This document shows positions 52,649-60,534 of a DNA stretch of 64,000 nt, piece after piece. The notes under the pieces were generated by a model. That model had not been told where the DNA came from. It searched no databases and saw only the letters and a list, made by a program, of their open reading frames with translations. The stretch's first letter is position 1. Every line of letters begins with the position of its first letter. The stretch is from Bog-113 sp963752695 (GTDB lineage: Bacteria > Acidobacteriota > Terriglobia > Bryobacterales > Bryobacteraceae): assembly GCA_963752695.1 (NCBI GenBank), contig CAVVZB010000001.1:1240001-1304000 (forward strand). The letters run 5' to 3'. The translations under genes were made by a program, and so were the position numbers.

Positions 52649-54442
52649 CTAACTTTGCGGATACCAGAGCGCTTTAGGGAGATTCCAGATGAACTTGCGC
52701 GCGGCGCCCACCGGAATCGCGTACGAAGGGATCGATATCCGCGATCCAGCATGCGCGAAGGTGAGCTTGAAGGCGGACTCGTTCACGATGGTTGTTTCCG
52801 TTCCATCGGTCACTCCCCCTTGCAGAACAAGCCCGGTCGCGGCGATCGTCGCAGTAACGCGGACCTTGCCGTAGTGGAACGCCACCGCGGGCTGCGGCCA
52901 ATTGGGCGGGGGCGCGGCGGAGTTGTAGATCAATACCGTGCTGTTATTGCCCACCACCTGTGCAGCAGAATTGGATCCCAAGGTCATGCCGCTCGCGAAA
53001 AGAAACAGAGTGCCGTTATGATCCAGCCGGGCGGTTTCTGTCTGATAGGAATAATCGCCGAACCATGACACCTTGGCACCCGGAATAGCTATTTGGCGTT
53101 CCCCGGATGGCCCGTTTGAATTGTCTACCGTGAACGTATCGTGGATGCCGTCGCTCACCCGGAATGCCACATTGCTGTCCGATGAGACGATCTCCGCGCC
53201 GCTGGTTGTCAGCGTATGGGCAGAGGCGATATTGTGCGTCTTGATGCTGACACGATCGGACGCGTCCGGAATTCCCGAGGTGGCGAGCATCGCGGTGGTG
53301 CCGAGTTGATCGGCCAGAACTTCGACAATATTGTTGTTTTCGTGTCGAAAATAGACTGCTCCAGCAAACGTATTTTGGATGTAGGTTTTCACGGTGGAAA
53401 CCGAGCAGGTGCAGGCGGTGGCAGCTCCAGGTGACGCGGGGTTCGCCAAGCTACCTGCATTGGTCTGGAGACAGGACCCCACATACGGTGTATCGCCAGT
53501 TGCTTGGCCAAGCTGAATGCCGTAACTGGAACCAGGCGCCCCGCCGCCGAAAATGCGGCCTCCAATCCAATTCGTGTTTGAGGAGAGCAGCGCGACCTGC
53601 GCAAGGTCCGATCCCTCCACCTCACAATTGGTAAACATGCAACCTGACGCTTCGCAGAGGACACCGAGCGCCGCGTTGCCGTTCGCCATCCCCCATGCGT
53701 GCAGTTGCGCGACTTGCAATGCGCTGGCATTTGGTCCAATGTGGACCGAGTGCGAGCCGGTACGATATACGACCACGTTGTCCCACTGGCAATCGGTGCC
53801 TCCCGCCCAGCGGATTCCCATGCTGGTGCTATTACCTGCTCCGTACCCAATGTCGTGCACTTTCACGTTTTGCAGCAGGCTTTCCAATTGGTTCGGGGCG
53901 AGACCGAATTGCGGAACATTGGGGTTCCAATCAACATAGATGCCGTCGCCCGAGCAGTTTCGGATGTAGAGATTTTGCAGGCGGAATCCATAACCATAGA
54001 CTCGGATGGCGGCACCGTAGCCCGTTTGCGCCGTGGCGTTGCCGTCCAACGTTAGGCTGCGGATCGTGAAGCTATTGACCCCGGCGTTACTTCCAGTCCC
54101 GGCGACCCCGGTTCCGCTCCCCGGGGCGGCGATGTTCACCAAGGCATCGGGACCGGAGTAGCCGTTGACACCATGCGAGTAACCCTGCAGCAAGCCTTGG
54201 AACATATCGGAATTGAGGGCGGGCTTCAGTCGCAGAACAGAAGCCTCTTCGCCAGCACCAAGAAAATGCACGTTGGAATAGAGCGGAATGGTTCCGGTCA
54301 GATAAATTCCGGACGGGAAGAATATCACTCCTCCTGCGTTCGCGTTGGCTTGGTTCACAGCTGCGAGGATGGCGGCAGAGTCATCGGCAACACCGTCGCC
54401 GACAGCGCCAAAATCACGAACGGATAAATAGAGGTTCGTCAT
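52649..54442 (-). CDS. Pectate-lyase-like right-handed beta-helix protein, no signal peptide
   Basis: The 597 residues open with the Pectate_lyase_3 signature: LSVRDFGAVGDGVADDSAAI, then GGVIFFPSGIYLTGTIPL. Parallel beta-helix coils follow (NSFTIRSLTLDGN, LQNLYIRNCSGDGIYV, FTNCEVEGSDLAQVALLSS). The C-terminus (TIVNESAFKLTFA, VGAARKFIWN) resembles the tail domains of phage tailspike or fibre proteins. No signal peptide is visible, so it may be exported otherwise or be a relic phage-type depolymerase. Confidence 0.83.
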   Translation of the reverse strand: MTNLYLSVRDFGAVGDGVADDSAAILAAVNQANANAGGVIFFPSGIYLTGTIPLYSNVHFLGAGEEASVLRLKPALNSDMFQGLLQGYSHGVNGYSGPDALVNIAAPGSGTGVAGTGSNAGVNSFTIRSLTLDGNATAQTGYGAAIRVYGYGFRLQNLYIRNCSGDGIYVDWNPNVPQFGLAPNQLESLLQNVKVHDIGYGAGNSTSMGIRWAGGTDCQWDNVVVYRTGSHSVHIGPNASALQVAQLHAWGMANGNAALGVLCEASGCMFTNCEVEGSDLAQVALLSSNTNWIGGRIFGGGAPGSSYGIQLGQATGDTPYVGSCLQTNAGSLANPASPGAATACTCSVSTVKTYIQNTFAGAVYFRHENNNIVEVLADQLGTTAMLATSGIPDASDRVSIKTHNIASAHTLTTSGAEIVSSDSNVAFRVSDGIHDTFTVDNSNGPSGERQIAIPGAKVSWFGDYSYQTETARLDHNGTLFLFASGMTLGSNSAAQVVGNNSTVLIYNSAAPPPNWPQPAVAFHYGKVRVTATIAATGLVLQGGVTDGTETTIVNESAFKLTFAHAGSRISIPSYAIPVGAARKFIWNLPKALWYPQS

Positions 54443-54591
54443 ATGTCCTCATCATGAATCCCTGTGTTTGCAGCAGGGGGTGCAGAGGACGCGGAACCGG
54501 GCCTATGGTCGACACGCGAGTGATTGAATTCAAGTAGATGAGAACGAAACGCGAAATTTCTAGGTGTTCTGTGACTGATTAGGATCCAGAG

Positions 54592-54615
54592 ACTCGCCGC
54601 AATAGAATGGCGAGT
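54592..54615 (+). promoter_or_regulatory. Hairpin over the bicupin start
   Basis: ACTCGCC (54592-54598) pairs with GGCGAGT (54609-54615) around a 10-nt loop. The second arm covers the first two bases of the GTG at 54614, next to the ATG at 54617, so it could mask initiation. Confidence 0.35.
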
Positions 54616-55282
54616 GATGAAGAGAGCTCTATGCACAATTTTGATGGTTTCTTGCGTTACTGCGGCGTCTTTAACGATCCAGCCCTCGGCAACGATTTTT
54701 GAGAACGAACAGGTGAAGGTGGTTCGCGCGCTGGAGAAGGAGCACGTCAAAGGCAAATTTCACGATCACGCCCTCAACCGCGTGATGGTGTACCTGCAAT
54801 CGGGACAGCAGCGCTTCGAGTATCAGGACGGCCGGAAGCCGGAGGTATTCGAATGGAAAGCAGGACAGGCAAAGTGGAGCCCAGCTGAAGGCATGCACGC
54901 TCCGGAGGTGATTGGAGAAACGCCGTTCAACATCATTGAGGTGGTCCTAAAAAAGCCCGCCAAGGGTCTGGCCAGCGACACCGCTTTGGACCCTGTCAAG
55001 ATCGATCCCCGGCACTACGCTGTGGAGTTCGAGAACGATCAAGTCCGCGTGATTCGCGTGAAGATCGCGGGGCATGAGACGGCGCCCTCGCATGAGCACT
55101 TAGGAGATCGCGTCACCGTGTTTCTGACCGATCAGGACTTCCGGGTTACGGCTTCCGACGGCATTGCCAGCGTGGTTAAACACAAGGCCGGGGAAGTTGC
55201 GTGGGGAACGAAGGTTACCCACAAGGAAGAGAACCTAAGCGCCGAACCGTTCGAGGCGATCGTGGTTGAGCTGAAAGGTTAG
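54614..55282 (+). CDS. Secreted bicupin-like protein
   Basis: The 222 residues have a short signal peptide (MMKRALCTILMVSCVTAAS). Two similar cupin-like halves follow: FENEQVKVVRALEKEHVKGKFHDHALNRVMVYL and FENDQVRVIRVKIAGHETAPSHEHLGDRVTVFL. The H-x-H pairs (HDH, HEH) may bind metal. The function is unknown. Its stop codon overlaps that of the convergent DedA-rhodanese read-through frame by 2 nt. Confidence 0.82.
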   Translation: MMKRALCTILMVSCVTAASLTIQPSATIFENEQVKVVRALEKEHVKGKFHDHALNRVMVYLQSGQQRFEYQDGRKPEVFEWKAGQAKWSPAEGMHAPEVIGETPFNIIEVVLKKPAKGLASDTALDPVKIDPRHYAVEFENDQVRVIRVKIAGHETAPSHEHLGDRVTVFLTDQDFRVTASDGIASVVKHKAGEVAWGTKVTHKEENLSAEPFEAIVVELKG

Positions 55283-56256
55283 ACACGGTCGCTGTTGGCG
55301 GAGGCGCTTTTCACGTCTAAAATATCCATAGGCTCCACTGGGTAACCGGCTTCCTGCCACGCCAGAAAACCTCCGGCTAGCGGGCGTACGCGCGTGATTC
55401 CTTTCTTCTTCAATTTGAGCGCCGCACGGGCACTCGAGGCTTCGTTTGGTCAAGTGCAATACAACACTACGTCGCGATCCACCGGCACGTCATTCAGTCC
55501 GGTCTCGATATCTTCGAAACTCAGAGCGATTGCGCCGGGGATTTTCGAAGGGCTATCCTCGCGTTCCAAGGAATTTCTGAGATCCACAATGATGATTTCC
55601 ACGCCTTCGTCGAGCATTGTTTTCAACTCGGCAGGGGCAATCCGGGCCACGCGGAGCTTGTGATAGAAGCGGCGTCGCTGGATGAATTTCAAAAGGATAT
55701 AAAGAGCCAGCAGACCTGCGACGATAGCGAGCACCCACGAGCCGAAGCGCAGCAGGATCTGGAGCACGTCGTTAATCTGATTGCGAAAAACGAACCCAAT
55801 CAGGCTGTAGGAACCGGCCCAGGCGAGGGCTCCCAGCCCATCGAAAAGCGAGAACTTCCACAAAGCCATCCGGAAATTTCCGGCCATTGGCGGGAATGCC
55901 GTGCTTAGGCCGGGCACGAATTTAGCGAACAGCAGGGCCCGCGCCCCATGTCGAAGAAACACGTTCTCCGTCTGACGCACACACGAATCCGGCTCCAGAG
56001 AGATTTTGCAAAGCAAACGAAGGATGGATGCACCCCTGGATCGGCCTAGTGCGTACCACATGAGGTCTGCCATTATCGCCGCCAATATGCAAAGAGCTAG
56101 CGCTCCCGGGTAGGACATTTGTCCCTTGCCCGCCAGCGCGCCCATGGCCAGCAGCACCGGAAGAGCGGGAATGGGTAACCCGATCTGTTCAGCCAGCACG
56201 CTTGCAAATACAAAGAGATAGCCGTGCTTCAGAACAAATTCGAGGGTTTGATGCAT
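55279..56256 (-). CDS. DedA membrane protein fused to rhodanese, with in-frame UGA at an active-site Cys position (candidate selenoprotein)
   Basis: The start is the ATG at 56256 (GGAGG 5 nt upstream). Residues 1-205 are a DedA/SNARE-like membrane domain: LAEQIGLPIPALPVLLAMGAL, FAKFVPGLSTAFPPMAG and GALAWAGSYSLIGF. Residues 225-325 are a rhodanese domain: IIIVDLRNSLERE, PGAIALSF, VVLYC. An in-frame TGA (55450-55452) is codon 269, directly after C267-T268, and is followed by PNEASSARAALKLKKKGITRVRPLAGGFLAWQ... (I stop here) up to TAA at 55279-55281. Homologues, as I recall them, have Cys at this place in C-x-C-P-N-E. Either UGA encodes Sec (U269), giving 325 residues, or the gene is truncated at 268. 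The likely role is thiosulfate or persulfide chemistry coupled to a membrane transporter. Confidence 0.75.
55417..55435 (-). promoter_or_regulatory. SECIS-like hairpin after the in-frame UGA
   Basis: On the mRNA GAGUGCC and GGCGCUC form a 7-bp stem (one U-G pair) with loop CGUGC. The stem starts 14 nt after the UGA and the loop 21 nt after, inside the 16-37 nt window usual for bacterial SECIS elements. The loop has G at position 2 and U at position 3, like the GU of the fdhF element. Confidence 0.5.
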
Positions 56257-56323
56257 GGAACCTCCATTATGATCGTTACGCGGTAACAGCAACTATGAGG
56301 CTCGTCGATAATCAGAAGGAGCA

Positions 56324-57592
56324 TTGATTCTGTTCTCCCGGATTCTGACCTCTAGATTTATGGCTTCGGCGCAACGCACTGTAGATGGCGCGGGCAGCGT
56401 CAAAGTCGCAGCCAGTTCCGAACTGTCGCGCTTCCTGGTACGCCGCTTCCGCTGGGTGGTGCTGGTCTTTGCCTGCGCCGTATTCCTGACCGGCGTCATC
56501 AGTCCACCCTATCTAATGGACGACGTCGATGCCGTGCAGGCGCAGATCGCGCGCAACATGTTGGATTCGGGAGATTTCGTGACGGCTCACCTGGATGGAG
56601 TCGCTTACATGGAGAAAGCGCCTCTCAAGTATTGGTTGATCGCTCTGTCATTCCGCCTTTTCGGTGTGCACGATTGGGCAGCGCGCCTTGTGATCGGTTT
56701 AGCCGCTATCGCGCTGGTAGTGGTTACGGCGAGCTTCGCTGCTTGGGCGATGACGGATCTGGCTGGACTCTATACGGGGCTCACGCTGGCCACTTGCATT
56801 GGGCTTTTTCTATTCACCCGCGTATTGATTCCGGACGCGCTACTGACATTGTTTATTGCGTTCTCGATGTGGTCATTGCTGCGGGCGCTCGACAAGGACG
56901 AAGTCCGCTGGCGTTGGTGGGCGCGCGGCTTTTGGGCCGGCATGGCGCTCGGACTTTTGACCAAGGGCCTGATTGCAATTGTATTTCCTATTGGCGCATC
57001 GGTGCTTTTTCTGCTTTTGCAGAAAAAGCTGTTAGCGAGGGCTACCTGGGCAAGGCTTCTCCCCGTACAGGGCACTCTGCTCTTCCTGGTCATCGCGGCG
57101 CCTTGGCATATTGCGGCGATGATCGCGAACCCGCCGCTGTTTGATTTCACCATGCACAGCGAGAGCGGCGCCTACCACGGCTTCTTCTGGTTCTATTTTT
57201 TGAACGAACAGGTTTTGCGCTTCCTGGGTTTGCGCTACCCGCGCGACTACAACACCGTCCCGCGGCCTCTGTTTTGGCTCTTACACCTGGTTTGGTTTTT
57301 CCCATGGTCGGTGTATCTGCTGAGGGTGCGGCAGCTTCGCTTTGGGGCAATCGATCGGGCTAGTCGAGCCTGTTTACTGGCACTGTGCTGGATTGGCTTT
57401 GTTCTTGTATTTTTCACTTTCTCCACTACGCAGGAATACTATTCGCTTCCGTGTTACCCCGCCATCGCGATCCTGATCGGGGCAGCAATGGCCCATCCAA
57501 GGACCCGGCTGGAGAATGGGCACGCGGGTTGTTGCCGTAATCTCCGGGGTGGCCACGATTATTATTGCGGTGATTCTCTGGCAAGTCCGTAA
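56324..57592 (+). CDS. GT39/ArnT-like glycosyltransferase, N-terminal part (frameshifted)
   Basis: The frame starts with a TTG at 56324 (an ATG at 56360 is possible) and gives 422 residues. It has about nine membrane segments and the ArnT-like catalytic loop region (PPYLMDDVDAVQAQIARNML, YMEKAPLKYWLIALSFRLFG, RVLIPDALLTLF). From about residue 395 the protein turns into unlikely sequence (GHAGCCRNLRGGHDYYCGD) and stops. The frame +1 from here carries the natural continuation (next entry). Such enzymes add sugars from lipid carriers to lipid A or proteins at the outer face of the inner membrane. Confidence 0.8.
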   Translation: MILFSRILTSRFMASAQRTVDGAGSVKVAASSELSRFLVRRFRWVVLVFACAVFLTGVISPPYLMDDVDAVQAQIARNMLDSGDFVTAHLDGVAYMEKAPLKYWLIALSFRLFGVHDWAARLVIGLAAIALVVVTASFAAWAMTDLAGLYTGLTLATCIGLFLFTRVLIPDALLTLFIAFSMWSLLRALDKDEVRWRWWARGFWAGMALGLLTKGLIAIVFPIGASVLFLLLQKKLLARATWARLLPVQGTLLFLVIAAPWHIAAMIANPPLFDFTMHSESGAYHGFFWFYFLNEQVLRFLGLRYPRDYNTVPRPLFWLLHLVWFFPWSVYLLRVRQLRFGAIDRASRACLLALCWIGFVLVFFTFSTTQEYYSLPCYPAIAILIGAAMAHPRTRLENGHAGCCRNLRGGHDYYCGDSLASP

Positions 57593-58193
57593 TGTCGCCA
57601 CGCCGGGAGACATTGCCGAAGCTCTCTCCCACCATCCCGATGTGTACACCCTTTCGATGGGGCATATGGCCGACCTCACGGTCGGTGCGTTCGCCTATCT
57701 CCGGATTCCACTGGTCATGGCCCTAGCCGCGACCGCGCTCGGCGTCTTAGCCGGGTTTCTGAGAGGTCACCGCGCGATTCTTACTATGGCCTTGATGATG
57801 GTGGTCTTCTTTCAGGCCGCGCGCGCGGCGCTGGAAGTCTTCGATCCGTACCTCGGAACCAAGGGTCTGGCTGACGCTCTCAATCGCGCCGCGCCCGGAC
57901 GCCTGATTGTCGACGATCAGTATTACTCGTTTAGTTCAGTCTTCTTCTACGCGAACCGTTCGGCGCTGCTGCTCAACGGCCGCGTCAACAATTTGGAGTA
58001 TGGAAGCTATGCGCCCGGGGCTCCCGAGGTGTTTCTGAAAGATCCGGATCTGACAACCTACTGGAGCCGTGCGGATCGCTGGTATTTAGTGGCGGACGGG
58101 CGCGAGATTCCCCGGCTACAGAATCTAGTTGGAGCCGCGAACTTGCACCAGGTGGCTGAGACCGGTAATAAATATTTGTTTGTCAATCACTAG
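57516..58193 (+). CDS. GT39/ArnT-like glycosyltransferase, C-terminal part (frameshift continuation)
   Basis: This 225-residue frame starts at an ATG with the SD-like GGAG only 3 nt away, too close for good initiation. Its first segment (VVAVISGVATIIIAVIL) continues the membrane region of the preceding frame, followed by two more membrane helices and a C-terminal domain (RLIVDDQYYSFSSVFFYANR). Joined to 56324-57592, the length is about 620 residues, near the family norm. One extra base near 57490-57515 would explain the break. It overlaps the convergent LamG-like gene by 4 nt. Confidence 0.8.
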   Translation: MGTRVVAVISGVATIIIAVILWQVRNVATPGDIAEALSHHPDVYTLSMGHMADLTVGAFAYLRIPLVMALAATALGVLAGFLRGHRAILTMALMMVVFFQAARAALEVFDPYLGTKGLADALNRAAPGRLIVDDQYYSFSSVFFYANRSALLLNGRVNNLEYGSYAPGAPEVFLKDPDLTTYWSRADRWYLVADGREIPRLQNLVGAANLHQVAETGNKYLFVNH

Positions 58194-58828
58194 TTCTTTT
58201 TATCGATCCGGAAGTTATCGAAGTAAGCCACCGTATCGGCCTTGGTCCAGAGCCCGGTCTTCCCAGCTTTGGTGAACGACGAATCTACTGCATCGACTAA
58301 TTTTCTATGACCGAAAAACAAAGTAAAGTGCGATCCGCGAAACACCACTTTCAGTAGATTCCAATCTTTATCGTCGATTGGGTGCGAGGCGGATGCATGC
58401 GCCAAAAGCGAGACGATATTGTTGGACTTTTTAAAGATCCCCACACTATCTTTATCGGCGCTGGCCAGCGCAAAGTAGTAGTTGGCTGTGTCCTGGAAAC
58501 GCCACAACACGCCGGCGGACTGCTCGAGTTTTCCGGAAACCAGCTTAAGATCCACACTCAAATCGCCATCCTTGCAAGTCTTGTTATTGAACAGCGCCAA
58601 GTGGTAGTCCTGCTTGCCACTCCTGGACGAGGTTTGTGCAAATACATAGGGACGGCTAGGCGGGTTGCGATCCGCCTGCACGATCCAACGCGCTGGCTTC
58701 ATATCCGTGGGGGAACTCACACTCCAGCCCGAGGGAATCTGCCCTGGCTGGGCTGAATCGAAGTTTACGGTCTCCGCTGTCCCGCCCAGGAATCCGAATG
58801 CCAGGAATAATGCCAGTACTGACTGCAA
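58190..58828 (-). CDS. Secreted LamG/DUF1080-like protein
   Basis: The 212 residues start with a signal peptide (MQSVLALFLAFGFLGGTAE). The beta-rich part (SVDLKLVSGKLEQSAGVLWRF, TANYYFALASADKDSVGIF, WNLLKVVFRGSHFTLFFG, GKTGLWTKADTVAYFDNFRI) is a concanavalin-like sandwich as in LamG and 3-keto-disaccharide hydrolase (DUF1080) proteins. The function is probably carbohydrate binding outside the cell. Confidence 0.8.
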   Translation of the reverse strand: MQSVLALFLAFGFLGGTAETVNFDSAQPGQIPSGWSVSSPTDMKPARWIVQADRNPPSRPYVFAQTSSRSGKQDYHLALFNNKTCKDGDLSVDLKLVSGKLEQSAGVLWRFQDTANYYFALASADKDSVGIFKKSNNIVSLLAHASASHPIDDKDWNLLKVVFRGSHFTLFFGHRKLVDAVDSSFTKAGKTGLWTKADTVAYFDNFRIDKKN

Positions 58829-58906
58829 TCGTAGTCCTCGATTCCAGTTTAACGAAGCAGGGCTGACGGCGAGCCGCCCTCGACCTCTCGGTTAAACTTA
58901 CATTTT

Positions 58907-60118
58907 ATGGACTTTCACGAGGTTGTTGAGGCGGAAGGCCACCTCATCGACTCGCACCTGATGGAGCAGATCTTCGACAAAGTGGTCGAATATCAAGGCC
59001 GCTTCGAAGTCGAGCAGTTTCGCATAGGCCGCACCAACGGGGACGCGTCCTACCTGCGGCTAAAGGTGGAAACCCCGGATTCCGGTTCGATGGAGCATCT
59101 GCTCCAACAGTTGTTGACGTTCGGTTGCGCGCTGGTCGATAACTCTGACGCGCACTTGAAACGAATCGAGCGCGACTGCTGCGCTCCGGAAGACTTCTAC
59201 TCCACGACCAACAATCGGACGCTGGTGCGTTTCGGCCAGAAGTGGATCGAAGTGCAAAATCAGCGGATGGACGGCCTTATCGTAATCAAGGAAGGCGAAG
59301 CATTCTGCCGGCGTTTGCGTGACGTCCATGCTGGTGATGACGTCGTCGCGGGTATGCGCGGCATTCGAGTACTCCCGGAGGCGAAGGATCGCGATCGCCT
59401 GGCGTTCGCCTTCATGTCCAATGAAATCTCGTCGGAACGCCAGGTGGAAACCGCAGTGAAGCAAACAGCCGCGCTCATGCACCAGGCTCGCGAGAACGGC
59501 AACAAGGTCGTGATCGTCGCGGGTCCAGTGGTGGTCCATACCGGCGGTGCTCGTGGTCTCACCGAACTGATTCGCAAAGGCTGGGTCTCTGCGTTGTTGA
59601 GCGGTAATGCTTTAGCGGTTCACGACATTGAAGCCGCTTTGCTTGGCACTTCGCTCGGCGTGCGGCTGACCGATGGTCGACAGGAAGAGCATGGACATCG
59701 CAATCACATGCGCGCCATCAATCAGATTTACTGCGCAGGCGGCATTCGCGGCGCGGTGAGGAACGGTACTCTCGCTAGCGGCATTCTCTATGAATGCGTC
59801 ACCAATCATGTTCCGTATGTACTAGCGGGCAGTTTGCGCGATGATGGGCCACTGCCCGATACGATTACCGATATGAGCGAGGCTCAAGACGCCTACGCCG
59901 CACAGCTGAAAGGCGCCGGGATCGTATTATGCCTGGGGTCGATGCTGCATTCCATTGCGGTCGGCAACATGCTCCCGAGCTGGGTCAAGATCGTGTGTGT
60001 GGACATCAACCCCGCAGTCGCAACCAAGGTGGCCGATCGCGGCACGGGACAAGCAGTTGGCGTAGTCACGGATGTCGGACTCTTCCTGAACCTGCTACCA
60101 GCGGAATTGAACAAATGA
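58907..60118 (+). CDS. TIGR00300 family protein (LOR/SDH domain; ArgZ / ornithine cyclodeaminase-like)
   Basis: The 403 residues have EAEGHLIDSHLMEQIFDKVVE, GRFEVEQFRIGRTN (the LOR/SDH domain start) and, in the C-terminal part, VVHTGGARGLTELIRKGWV, GNALAVHDIEAALLGTSLG and CVDINPAVATKVADRGTGQA (NAD-binding). Characterised homologues act on arginine or ornithine (arginine dihydrolase, archaeal ornithine cyclodeaminase). The enzyme is cytoplasmic. The queF start overlaps its stop by 4 nt. Confidence 0.88.
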   Translation: MDFHEVVEAEGHLIDSHLMEQIFDKVVEYQGRFEVEQFRIGRTNGDASYLRLKVETPDSGSMEHLLQQLLTFGCALVDNSDAHLKRIERDCCAPEDFYSTTNNRTLVRFGQKWIEVQNQRMDGLIVIKEGEAFCRRLRDVHAGDDVVAGMRGIRVLPEAKDRDRLAFAFMSNEISSERQVETAVKQTAALMHQARENGNKVVIVAGPVVVHTGGARGLTELIRKGWVSALLSGNALAVHDIEAALLGTSLGVRLTDGRQEEHGHRNHMRAINQIYCAGGIRGAVRNGTLASGILYECVTNHVPYVLAGSLRDDGPLPDTITDMSEAQDAYAAQLKGAGIVLCLGSMLHSIAVGNMLPSWVKIVCVDINPAVATKVADRGTGQAVGVVTDVGLFLNLLPAELNK

Positions 60119-60534
60119 AAAAAGCTTACACCGATGAGCATGCGGAGGCAGGCGTCGACGCCACGCTGCCCGAAATCGAAACTTGGCCGAACCAGTACGC
60201 CGGGTATGAAATTCAGATCGTGATCCCCGAGTTCACCAGCGTCTGCCCCAAGACCGGCCAGCCCGACTTCGGCACGCTGACACTAACTTATGTTCCCGAC
60301 AAGCTTTGCCTGGAGTTGAAATCTCTCAAGCTATACACGCTCGCTTACCGCAACTTGGGAATCTTCTACGAGAATGTCGTGAACCGCTTCCTCGAAGACG
60401 TGGTGAAAGCCACGCGTCCGGTCTCGGCAAAGCTGGTGGGGGACTTCACGCCCCGCGGCGGCCTGCATTCCCGCATTACCGCGCAGTACGAAGCCAAGGC
60501 GGGACGCGGCGGGAAGCATCATCGTGGCCGCTGA
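60115..60534 (+). CDS. queF: NADPH-dependent preQ1 reductase QueF
   Basis: The start is the ATG at 60115 (ATGA overlap with the TIGR00300 gene); 139 residues, the unimodular type. FTSVCPKTGQPDFGTLTLTY holds the catalytic Cys (SVCP) and Asp, ELKSLKLYTLAYRNLGIFYEN the QueF motif, and DFTPRGGLH the NADPH site. It reduces preQ0 to preQ1 in queuosine synthesis. Its 3' end overlaps the methyltransferase gene by 11 nt. Confidence 0.95.
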   Translation: MKKAYTDEHAEAGVDATLPEIETWPNQYAGYEIQIVIPEFTSVCPKTGQPDFGTLTLTYVPDKLCLELKSLKLYTLAYRNLGIFYENVVNRFLEDVVKATRPVSAKLVGDFTPRGGLHSRITAQYEAKAGRGGKHHRGR

